A stretch of DNA of 64,000 bases from CAVSUR01 sp963731285. Its GTDB lineage: Bacteria; Actinomycetota; Actinomycetes; Streptosporangiales; Streptosporangiaceae. Numbering within the stretch: position 1 is the first letter of the stretch; each line of letters opens with the position of its first letter. Positions 25,824 to 32,690 of the stretch are shown piece after piece. The notes beneath the pieces are model-generated. The model was given only the letters and a program-made list of their open reading frames with translations. It did not search any database and was not told the DNA's origin. The DNA is taken from positions 620,001 to 684,000 of the forward strand of contig CAVSUR010000014.1 of NCBI GenBank assembly GCA_963731285.1. Reading direction: 5' to 3'. A program made the position numbers and the translations under genes.

Positions 25824-25874
25824 ATGATCACGGTAATCCGTCTGCACCGGGAACTGGCGGATTACCGTGATCAT
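25824..25874. repeat. Palindromic repeat, family A, copy 1
   Basis: A perfect 17-bp inverted repeat has arms ATGATCACGGTAATCCG (25824-25840) and CGGATTACCGTGATCAT (25858-25874), with a 17-base loop. A second copy of the same palindrome lies at 26935. The leading 26 bases of the two copies form a direct repeat with one difference. The right arm contains the stop codon of the AbiEi-DUF559 gene (25871-25873). The repeat lies between the convergent reductase and AbiEi-DUF559 genes. Confidence 0.85.
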
Positions 25875-26839
25875 GAGACTCGGCCCAGGGCGGCTGCCGT
25901 GCAGGCGGCGCTGCAGGGTCGCACGGAGCCGCGCCAGCCTCGGCTGCGTAGCACCGCCGCTACCTCGGTGGCCGTCTCGCACGGCCGGTCATGGACGTCA
26001 GCCCAGTTGTAGCGCAGCGTGATGAGGCCCTGCGCCGCGGCGGCATTGTCCCGGCGCTGATCCCGCCATCGGTCGTGCACCGGGTGCGCGGCGAGACCGT
26101 CCAGCTCGACGCAGACTCCGAAGTCGGCGTAGAGATTGTCCCGGTACACGGGCAGGCTCAGCTGCGCCGACTGGACCTGGCGCTCAGCCGAGGGCAGGCC
26201 GTGCGGCCGCTCGACGCTGCGGACGTAGCGATGCTCGAGGATCGACTGCGCGCCGTTGCCGGTATCGCCGAGTGCTAGCCGCATCTCGGGCCGCAGCCGC
26301 AGCCGCGGACGGCCCCGGGCGGCAGCCGCGAGCCGGAAGGCAGTCGTGAGCCGCGCGCCGCAGCCCCGGCTCAGCCAGCTGATCGCCTCGTCCAGGCTCC
26401 GGGCCGCCTCGGCGAGATCGAGCAGAGTGTCCTCGATCCGCGTCCGGGGCGGTGCCAGCGCCGGGTGCCGGGACCGGTCCAGGGCACCAGAGCGGTGGAT
26501 CACCAGACCAGTGACTGGCACGAGCTTGCGCCGCGTCGGGATGGTCACATGAACCGGATCGGCTGGCGGGCTGATCCGGTACAGCTCGGCCGCGCTCTGA
26601 TGGCTGAGCGCTGCCCCCGGGCCGGCCCGCAGCACGGCGGCCCACAGGACGGCTCGGCGTGACAGCTCGCCGGTGAAGGTCGCGTATACGCCGAACTGGA
26701 CCTGGCGCCAGCGTCCGGCCCGGAGTTGGCTGTCGATCAGCTGCCGGGAGACCCCGAGCTGGACGGCCTGCGACCGGGAGACGATGCCGCCCTGCAAGGC
26801 GAGCAGATCATCGAGCTGGTCAGGGATGACGATGGCCAT
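25871..26839 (-). CDS. AbiEi-type HTH and DUF559 (Vsr-like) nuclease-fold protein
   Basis: The 322-residue protein has two parts. Residues 5-90 resemble the N-terminal winged helix of AbiEi-family type IV antitoxins (DLLALQGGIVSRSQAVQLGV, GVYATFTGELSRRAVLWAAV, ALSHQSAAELYRI). Residues 195-300 resemble the DUF559 endonuclease-like domain: YADFGVCVELDGLAAHP and DRWRDQRRDNAAAAQGLITL, then RYNWADV. Candidate catalytic acids Asp239, Glu245 and Asp247 are kept. Function is unproven and no AbiEii toxin gene is adjacent. The start is taken as ATG 26839, with an in-frame GTG at 26875. The gene is exactly enclosed by two palindromic repeats, and its stop codon lies inside one of them. Confidence 0.75.
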   Translation of the reverse strand: MAIVIPDQLDDLLALQGGIVSRSQAVQLGVSRQLIDSQLRAGRWRQVQFGVYATFTGELSRRAVLWAAVLRAGPGAALSHQSAAELYRISPPADPVHVTIPTRRKLVPVTGLVIHRSGALDRSRHPALAPPRTRIEDTLLDLAEAARSLDEAISWLSRGCGARLTTAFRLAAAARGRPRLRLRPEMRLALGDTGNGAQSILEHRYVRSVERPHGLPSAERQVQSAQLSLPVYRDNLYADFGVCVELDGLAAHPVHDRWRDQRRDNAAAAQGLITLRYNWADVHDRPCETATEVAAVLRSRGWRGSVRPCSAACTAAALGRVS

Positions 26840-26934
26840 GCCGCCGAGCCTGGCCCCGCCGGCCGTCCGCCGCACCGGCTTTATCGCCGCCTGTGGATAA
26901 GCGCCGCCGCCCTGTGGGTAACCCGAATACTTCC

Positions 26935-26985
26935 ATGATCACGGTAATTCGTCAGCTCTCTCTGCCGGTGGATTACCGTGATCAC
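26935..26985. repeat. Palindromic repeat, family A, copy 2
   Basis: Arms TGATCACGGTAAT (26936-26948) and ATTACCGTGATCA (26972-26984) pair perfectly over 13 bp. The sequence ACTTCCATGATCACGGTAAT occurs identically before copy 1. The last 16 codons of the HAD gene run through this repeat and its stop codon (26939-26941) is the TGA inside the left arm. Confidence 0.85.
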
Positions 26986-28063
26986 GAAATGCAGGCGCGG
27001 AGGTGCCGAGGATGGCGGCAAGGGCAGCTGCAGTGTCGGTCAGATCGGGCAGCACCGCGTGCGCGCCCGCCGCGGCGAGCTCGGCGGCGGTGAAGCTGCC
27101 GGATGCCACGCCGACTGCGCGCGCGCCGGTGGCCAGGGCGGCCTGGACGTCGAGCGGGGTGTCCCCGACCAGCACGGTGGCGAGCCCGCCGAAGTCCGGG
27201 CCGTAGCGGGCGGCGGCGTTGCGCCGCGCAACCTGGACCAGGTCGGCGCGGACATCGCTGACGCTGCCGTACGCGCCGGCATCCAGGTCAAGGTAGCGGG
27301 CCAGTCCGAGCGCGCCGAGCTTCACGCCCGCAAGCGCGCGGATGTTGCCGGTGAGCACCGACTGCACCACGAGTCCGGACGGGGGCTGAGTCCCGTCGCG
27401 GCCCGCGGCGCTACGGCGTGCCGCGGCAAGCGCGACGCTACCGCCGCCAGAGTGAGCGCCGGGTGGATCGCAGGCCTGATCGGCTGCGGCCCGGCCCAAC
27501 GCCGCGGCGGCCATGGCCGCGATCCCGTCCGGGGTGCGCGCGGCGCCACCTGGCGTGGTCATGGCGCCACCTGGCGTGGCCGCGGCGCCGTCCGGGGTGG
27601 CTGCGGCGCCGTCCGGGGTGGCTGCGGGGCGGCCCGGGGTGGCTGCGGGGGCGTCCGGGGTGGCTGCGGGGCGGCCCGGGGTGGCTGCGGGGGCGTCCGG
27701 GGCGGCCGTGATCCCGTCCGCGGGCCGACCGCCGAGCCGGCCCAGCGCGGCTATCGCGGATAGGGCGGCGACCGCGCCGGGCAGGGCACGGCCGCGCGCG
27801 CGGACCAGCTCACCGACTTCCGGCGCGTGCGCGGCCATCGCCGCCTCCCAGGCGCCGACCTGCGCTCGCGGATCGGCCACCCCGGACCGAGTCAGCACCT
27901 CCAGCGCGATGGCCCGGTCGGTTCGCCCGGCCATCGGGGGCAGCGGCGGCAGCGGTCTGCCGCCGAATATGTCCGCGAACGTGATCTCGTACAGCCGACG
28001 GCCGGCCGCCGCCGCGTCGATCAGGGTGTAATCGACGTCCCAGAGCACGAGCAGGCTGGCCAC
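26939..28063 (-). CDS. HAD-family phosphatase with an internal repeat insertion
   Basis: Haloacid-dehalogenase hydrolases transfer phosphoryl groups through an aspartate. Motif I is LVLWDVDYTLID (residues 5-16), motif II is SVLTGN, motif III is the Lys in VKLGALGLARYLDLDAGAYG, and motif IV is VLVGDTPLDVQAALATGARA. Residues 120-180, between the cap and motif II, are a low-complexity array of heptads close to AATPDGA/AATPGRP that family members lack. Further Ala/Gly-rich sequence follows. The C-terminal residues FRDHGNPPAERADELP are encoded by the family A palindrome. The start is a GTG at 28063. The substrate is unknown. Confidence 0.8.
   Translation of the reverse strand: MASLLVLWDVDYTLIDAAAAGRRLYEITFADIFGGRPLPPLPPMAGRTDRAIALEVLTRSGVADPRAQVGAWEAAMAAHAPEVGELVRARGRALPGAVAALSAIAALGRLGGRPADGITAAPDAPAATPGRPAATPDAPAATPGRPAATPDGAAATPDGAAATPGGAMTTPGGAARTPDGIAAMAAAALGRAAADQACDPPGAHSGGGSVALAAARRSAAGRDGTQPPSGLVVQSVLTGNIRALAGVKLGALGLARYLDLDAGAYGSVSDVRADLVQVARRNAAARYGPDFGGLATVLVGDTPLDVQAALATGARAVGVASGSFTAAELAAAGAHAVLPDLTDTAAALAAILGTSAPAFRDHGNPPAERADELP
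27524..27706 (-). repeat. In-frame 21-base minisatellite within the HAD gene
   Basis: About eight copies of a 21-base unit (plus strand form near GCGCCGTCCGGGGTGGCTGC) encode seven-residue units. Because 21 is a multiple of three, copy changes would keep the frame. Confidence 0.75.
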
Positions 28064-28185
28064 GGCCGGAGGCTACCAGCCGCCGGCTGGCACCAAACCG
28101 CCCGACATTCCCGACGGTCGGCATCCGGCCGCGCCGTCGGCCCCCGGCCGGCTAGTCGCGGGCGCGTCGAGCCCGGCATCCCCAC

Positions 28186-28191
28186 TAGACT
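28186..28191 (+). promoter_or_regulatory. Possible -10 element TAGACT upstream of dnaG
   Basis: TAGACT lies 92 bases before the dnaG start and matches the -10 hexamer seen at hrcA and at 9684. It would leave a leader of about 85 bases. No clear -35 was found. Confidence 0.35.
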
Positions 28192-28282
28192 CGCCGCGAC
28201 CGGGTGTGCGCGGGCGGCGGCGCCCGCCCGGCAGTCGGTGAGCTACCGCGGCGCGCCGTGGTGAGCAGAGCGGAGGCGGTGG

Positions 28283-30208
28283 ATGCCAGGCCGGATCCGC
28301 GACGAGGACCTCGCGCTGGTGCGCGAGCGCTCGGCGGTCGAGGAGGTTGTGGGGGAGTACCTGCAGCTGCGCAGCGCCGGCGGTGGCTCGCTCAAGGGGT
28401 TGTGCCCGTTCCACGACGAGAAGACCCCCTCGTTCAACGTGACCCCGGCCCGCGGCCTGTGGTATTGCTTCTCCTGCGCCGAGGGCGGCGACGTCATCCG
28501 GTTTGTGCAGAAGATCGACAGCCTCAGCTTCACCGAGGCCATCGAGCGGCTGGCCGCCCGGGCCGGGATCGAGCTGCGGTACGAGCAGGGCGGCTATGTC
28601 CCCGGCCAAGAACAGAGCCAGCGCCGCCGGTTCCTGGCCGCGCACCGGGCCGCCAGTGATTTTTATGCAGAACGGCTACTCGGCGCCGATGCTGTCTCAG
28701 GCCGCGATTTCCTGTCTGGACGGGACTTCACGCTGGAGGATGCGCAGAAGTTCGGCGTCGGCTACGCGCCCGCCGAATGGGACGCGCTGACCCGGCATCT
28801 GCGCGACCTGGGCTTCACCGAGGCCGAGTTGCTCAAAGGCGGCCTGGCCAGCCAGGGTCGGCGGGGCCTGATCGACCGGTTCCGCGGCCGGCTGATGTGG
28901 CCGATCCAGGACCTGTCCGGTGACGTGATCGCTTTCGGGGCCCGCAAGCTGCGCCCCGACGACGACGGGCCGAAGTACCTGAACTCGCCCGAGAGCCTGC
29001 TGTTTAAGAAGAGCAGCGTGCTTTACGGCGCGGACCTGGCCAAGCGCGACATTGGTCGGCGCCACCAGGCGGTCATCGTGGAGGGCTACACCGACGTCAT
29101 GGCCTGCCATTTGGCTGGCGTCACCACCGCGGTGGCGACGAGCGGCACATCGTTTGGAGAGGGTCACATCGCGATAATCCGTCGGCTGCTCAGCGATGCT
29201 GATTGGGAGCGTGGAGAAGTAATCTTCACTTTCGACGGTGACGCCGCCGGAAAGCGCGCAGCACTGCGTGCCTTTGCGATGGAGGAGAAGTTCGTCACCC
29301 AGACGTTCGTCGCGATCCAGCCCGATGGATTGGACCCGTGTGACCTGCGTCTTAAGCAGGGTAACCCCGCAGTTGGGGACCTGATCGCCAGCCGTGTGCC
29401 GCTCTATGAGTTCGCAATCAGAAGCGCGATGGCACCGCATGACCCCGAGACTGTCGAGGGGCGCTTGGCAGGCCTGGACGCTGCCGCTGCGCTCATCGCC
29501 CGGATCAAGGATCATGCCAGGCGCAAGGTATACGCAGGATTGGTCGATCGCTGGCTCGGGCTGATGGACGAGGAACTCGTGCTGTCCCGGATTGGCGAGC
29601 ACATCCGGACGGGCCGAAGGCAGGCCGGGCGCCCGGAGCGCGGCAGCGTGCTGGGGTCGCAGCGCGCCGACGCAAGCGGCGCCGCGCCCCCCCGGCCGCA
29701 GCCGGCCGAGCCGCCGTACGACGTGCGCGACCCGGTCATCCAGGTGGAGCGGGAGGCGCTCAAGCTGGCGGTGCAGCGGCCCGTGCTATGCGGCCCCGGG
29801 TTCGACGCGCTCGGCGCCGAGTCGTTTACCGCGCCGGTGCACAGCGCGGTATTCGCGGTCATCGCCGCCTGCGGGGGCACCGGGGGAGCGGCGGGCGGCC
29901 GGGAGTGGGCCGAGCGGCTGCGCGCGTCGGCGCCCGACGACCGGGTCACCACCATGCTGACTCAGCTGGCCGTCGACCCGGTGCACGCGCCCGGCACAGA
30001 TGCCGAGCCGGACGCGCGCTACGCCGAGGCCGTCCTGGTCCGGGTCGAGGAGCTTGCGGTCAGCCGGCGGATCGCGGTGACCAAGTCCCGGCTGCAGCGG
30101 CTCAGCCCGGTTGACCAGCAAAGCGAGTACAACCGGATGTTCGGTGACCTGGTCGGGCTCGAGCAGCGGCGCAAGGTGCTGGCGGACCGGGCAGCGGGCT
30201 CTCTGTAG
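28283..30208 (+). CDS. dnaG: DNA primase
   Basis: DnaG makes RNA primers for replication. The 641-residue protein has the CHC2 zinc domain (Cys41-Pro-Phe-His44 and Cys62-Phe-Ser-Cys65), the RNA polymerase domain with TOPRIM motifs VIVEGYTDVMACHLAGV and VIFTFDGDAAGKRAALRAF, and a C-terminal DnaB-interacting region. The ATG at 28283 follows AGCGGAGGCGGTGG. Codon use changes inside the gene: from about 29120 to 29560 more A/T-ending codons appear (for example GTAATCTTCACTTTCGAC) than in the flanking parts. The rpoD-type sigma gene follows after 92 bases, as in many Actinobacteria. Confidence 0.96.
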   Translation: MPGRIRDEDLALVRERSAVEEVVGEYLQLRSAGGGSLKGLCPFHDEKTPSFNVTPARGLWYCFSCAEGGDVIRFVQKIDSLSFTEAIERLAARAGIELRYEQGGYVPGQEQSQRRRFLAAHRAASDFYAERLLGADAVSGRDFLSGRDFTLEDAQKFGVGYAPAEWDALTRHLRDLGFTEAELLKGGLASQGRRGLIDRFRGRLMWPIQDLSGDVIAFGARKLRPDDDGPKYLNSPESLLFKKSSVLYGADLAKRDIGRRHQAVIVEGYTDVMACHLAGVTTAVATSGTSFGEGHIAIIRRLLSDADWERGEVIFTFDGDAAGKRAALRAFAMEEKFVTQTFVAIQPDGLDPCDLRLKQGNPAVGDLIASRVPLYEFAIRSAMAPHDPETVEGRLAGLDAAAALIARIKDHARRKVYAGLVDRWLGLMDEELVLSRIGEHIRTGRRQAGRPERGSVLGSQRADASGAAPPRPQPAEPPYDVRDPVIQVEREALKLAVQRPVLCGPGFDALGAESFTAPVHSAVFAVIAACGGTGGAAGGREWAERLRASAPDDRVTTMLTQLAVDPVHAPGTDAEPDARYAEAVLVRVEELAVSRRIAVTKSRLQRLSPVDQQSEYNRMFGDLVGLEQRRKVLADRAAGSL

Positions 30209-30287
30209 CGAGATGCACACCAGGCGCTCGCAGCGTCACTAGCGGCAAGGTGACAAAATTAGGTCCCTTTAACGTCCGGTTCCTGAC

Positions 30288-30300
30288 GCAGACTGTCTGC
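30288..30300. promoter_or_regulatory. 13-base palindrome abutting the rpoD start codon
   Basis: GCAGACTGTCTGC is a perfect inverted repeat (GCAGAC-T-GTCTGC) ending one base before the ATG at 30301. It sits where a ribosome site would be expected and none is present, so the mRNA may be leaderless or the site may serve regulation. Confidence 0.4.
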
Positions 30301-31473
30301 ATGAGTCTCACGGTTCTGCCGCCCGTAGACCAGGTAACCGATCTTGTCGCCCGGGCCCGGGCGCACGGGACCGTCGCGATGGCCGAGCTTGCCGCCGCCT
30401 TCGACAGTGCCGATCTGCCCGCCGAGGCGATTGACGGCGTGCTGCGGTTGCTCGCCGACGAGGGCGTGGAGATCGTCGAGACGGCGTCCGACGAGCCGGA
30501 GGAGTCACCGCGCACCGTCGCCGATACCGGCCGTCGCGCCGCGACCGGCGATCTGGTCCGTATCTACCTGCGCGAGATCGGCCGGGTGCCGCTGCTGACG
30601 GCCCAGGACGAGGTGGACCTGGCCAAGGCGATCGAGGCCGGGCTGTTCGCCGAGGAGAAGATGCAGGGCAGCCTGCGCATCAACGGCAACGGCTGCGCCC
30701 ATGGCCCGAGCGGCGCGCAGATCGCCGAGCTGGCGATGCTCGCCTCCGACGGGCTGCGGGCCAAGCAGCGGCTGATCGAGGCGAACCTGCGGCTGGTGGT
30801 GTCGATCGCCAAGCGCTACATCGGGCGCGGCCTGGTGTTCCTGGACCTGATCCAGGAGGGCAACCTGGGCCTGATCCGCGCGGTGGAGAAGTTCGACTAC
30901 ACCAAGGGCTACAAGTTCTCCACCTACGCGACCTGGTGGATCCGCCAGGCCATCACCCGGGCCATCGCCGACCAGGCCCGGACCATCCGCATCCCGGTGC
31001 ACATGGTCGAGACCATCAACAAGATGGCCAGGATCCAGCGGCAGCTGCACCAGGACCTCGGCCGTGAGCCGACCCCGGACGAGATCGGCACGGAGATGGG
31101 GCTGAGTCCCGAGCGGGTGACGGAGATCCAGCGGGTCGCGCAGGAGCCGGTCTCGCTGCAATCGCCGATCGGCGAGGAAGACTCCGACCTCGGCGACTTC
31201 ATCGAGGACGCGGACGCCGTGGTCCCGATGGAGGCAGCGGCGTTCATCATGCTCCAGGACCAGCTGGAGCAGGTGCTCGACAACCTGTCCGTGCGCGAGC
31301 AGCGCATCATCCAGCTCCGGTTCGGGCTGACCGATGGTCACCCGCGGACGCTGGAGGAGGTCGGCAGGGAGTTCGGGGTGACCCGCGAGCGCATCCGCCA
31401 GATCGAGTCCAAGACCCTGGCCAAGCTGCGGCACCCCAGCCGGGCCCAGATGCTGCGCGAGTACCTCGCCTGA
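30301..31473 (+). CDS. rpoD: RpoD/SigA-type RNA polymerase sigma factor
   Basis: This is a primary-type sigma factor of 390 residues. A short region 1.1-like N-terminus (VTDLVARARAHGTVAMAELA, GVLRLLADEGVEIVE) is followed by region 1.2 (DLVRIYLREIGRVPLLTAQD), region 2 (RLIEANLRLVVSIAKRYIGR, FSTYATWWIRQAITRAIADQ), region 3 (RIPVHMVETINKMARIQRQL) and region 4 (LSVREQRIIQLRFGLTDG, VTRERIRQIESKTLAKLRHP). It is shorter than long-headed principal sigma factors, so it could be a group 1 or group 2 form. The ATG at 30301 is preferred. The in-frame GTG at 30250 would add 17 residues unlike the family. The position after dnaG fits. Confidence 0.92.
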   Translation: MSLTVLPPVDQVTDLVARARAHGTVAMAELAAAFDSADLPAEAIDGVLRLLADEGVEIVETASDEPEESPRTVADTGRRAATGDLVRIYLREIGRVPLLTAQDEVDLAKAIEAGLFAEEKMQGSLRINGNGCAHGPSGAQIAELAMLASDGLRAKQRLIEANLRLVVSIAKRYIGRGLVFLDLIQEGNLGLIRAVEKFDYTKGYKFSTYATWWIRQAITRAIADQARTIRIPVHMVETINKMARIQRQLHQDLGREPTPDEIGTEMGLSPERVTEIQRVAQEPVSLQSPIGEEDSDLGDFIEDADAVVPMEAAAFIMLQDQLEQVLDNLSVREQRIIQLRFGLTDGHPRTLEEVGREFGVTRERIRQIESKTLAKLRHPSRAQMLREYLA

Positions 31474-31541
31474 CCGTCAGCTATCTGGCCCGAACGTCAG
31501 CCTGGCCTGAACGTCAGCGCGGCCCGCGGCACCGGCCAGGG

Positions 31542-31889
31542 TCAGTGAATCCCGCTACGGTCGGCGTGGCCGTTAGCTGCCGCGAAAGGGCGGCTGCCGT
31601 CTTTCGGACTGTCCGTGCCGCTCCCGCGCCGGCCCGGCAGCCGGTCAGTGACCTTCTGCCGGGCGCCGGCCGCCCGCTGCTGCAGCCCGTCGCTGATCTT
31701 GGATTTTGCCGTGTTCGCTGCCCCGGCGGCCTGGGCCTGCAGCGCCCCGGCCGCCTGCTGCACCGCCGGATGCTCGGCCGTGGCACGGGAAAGCTTCTTG
31801 ATCTGCTCGTAGCGTTCCCGGCCCGCGCGCGCGCCGAGCACGTACCCGGTAGCCAGACCGGTCAGGAAAGTGACCCGATAGCCGTGCAT
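31542..31889 (-). CDS. YtxH-like small membrane-anchored protein
   Basis: The 115-residue protein begins MHGYRVTFLTGLATGYVLGA, a hydrophobic glycine-rich N-terminal segment of the YtxH type. It is followed by RAGRERYEQIKKLSRATAEH and a predicted helical, Ala/Gln/Lys-rich body. It is probably anchored by its N-terminus with the rest in the cytoplasm. The function is unknown. It is convergent with rpoD and divergent from tRNA-Asn. The start ATG 31889 is preceded on its strand by an AGAGAGGATCTC stretch that can serve as ribosome site. Confidence 0.7.
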   Translation of the reverse strand: MHGYRVTFLTGLATGYVLGARAGRERYEQIKKLSRATAEHPAVQQAAGALQAQAAGAANTAKSKISDGLQQRAAGARQKVTDRLPGRRGSGTDSPKDGSRPFAAANGHADRSGIH

Positions 31890-32163
31890 GAGATCCTCTC
31901 TAGCCTGTCGCCGTCATCGTTTCGCGCCGCCGCAGCCCCGGACGCCCGGACGCGGCCGGGCACGCCGGGCCTGGCGGCGCTGACCTTCCGGTCATGCCCG
32001 GCTGGCCGCGCGTTATGCGCCGCCCGGCGGCCCGGATGGCGGCAGACGCCCGCGCCGTGCGCACCAGCCAGGCTTGGGCCGCGCACGGCCGCAGGTGCGC
32101 TAATCTGGTGTCCGCGACGCGGTTGCGCCCGGACCGAAGGTTCCGCGCGGCAGTGTCGTGCCA

Positions 32164-32236
32164 TCCCGCGTAGCTCAATCGGCAGAGCGTCCGGCTGTTA
32201 ACCGGCAGGTTATAGGTTCGAGTCCTATCGCGGGAG
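32164..32236 (+). tRNA. tRNA-Asn (anticodon GTT)
   Basis: The cloverleaf folds with acceptor arms TCCCGCG (32164-32170) and CGCGGGA (32229-32235), D stem GCTC/GAGC, anticodon loop CTGTTAA with GTT at 32197-32199, T stem ATAGG/CCTAT around TTCGAGT, and discriminator G at 32236. The CCA end is not encoded. The first pair of the anticodon stem is T-C, which also occurs in other actinobacterial tRNA-Asn. Confidence 0.97.
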
Positions 32237-32690
32237 CCATCGTATCAGTGTGTCTATGCAGGTAGAAGGCTTGTTTCGATAGCGCACCCTTGCCGTGAGC
32301 ACCTGAGCGAATGTCGGGGCAGCCGGGGACGCCGCGTCAGTCCTTGGCGGCGGGCGCGAAAATATCGCGAGCGCGAATACATCGAGCAGTGTTGTTCAGG
32401 CTCGACCGGCGATGGCGCCATGGGAACGATCATGTCATCTGTCATGCCACGCCCGGCGCGCCAGTGTCAGGGCAGGGAAATCGGCGCAGCTGTTGCCGCG
32501 TTGCCCAGCCGGGGCAGACCGTAGGCGTCCTCAATCCCGGCCAGCACCGAATAGTGATTCACCGGGGTTCAGGGTAGTTGCGCAGGACCAGGACCAGCTG
32601 ACGCCAAACGCCCCGGCCGGGCGGCGCCCGGCCGGGGCTTCGCCATTTACGGCGGGACTACGCCGCGGCGATTATTTGCGCATCCCGGTG
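32237..32690. other. Intergenic region after tRNA-Asn
   Basis: These 454 bases have lower GC than their surroundings and no credible gene. I looked for a repeat of the tRNA 3' end and for an integrase, as expected of an integrated element, and saw neither. The only structure is the hairpin at 32611-32637. Confidence 0.5.
32611..32637. terminator. Strong hairpin terminator after the MFS gene
   Basis: CCCCGGCCGGG (32611-32621) and CCCGGCCGGGG (32627-32637) form a perfect 11-bp stem with loop CGGCG. It lies 54 bases past the stop of the minus-strand MFS gene and can act in both directions. Confidence 0.6.

Noticed and set aside
25871..26839. Complete type IV toxin-antitoxin system
   Set aside because: Only the AbiEi-like HTH is present. 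The neighbouring genes are a reductase and a HAD hydrolase, and no AbiEii nucleotidyltransferase toxin was seen.
27524..27706. Possible CRISPR array
   Set aside because: The 21-base units are contiguous, in frame with the HAD gene and have no unique spacers. No cas genes were seen.
32254..32445. Short minus-strand frame after tRNA-Asn
   Set aside because: The 63-residue product is basic, without ribosome site or family similarity, and is likely to be chance.
32164..32690. Possible integrated element next to tRNA-Asn
   Set aside because: No integrase, no direct repeat of the tRNA 3' end and no phage or plasmid genes are present downstream.
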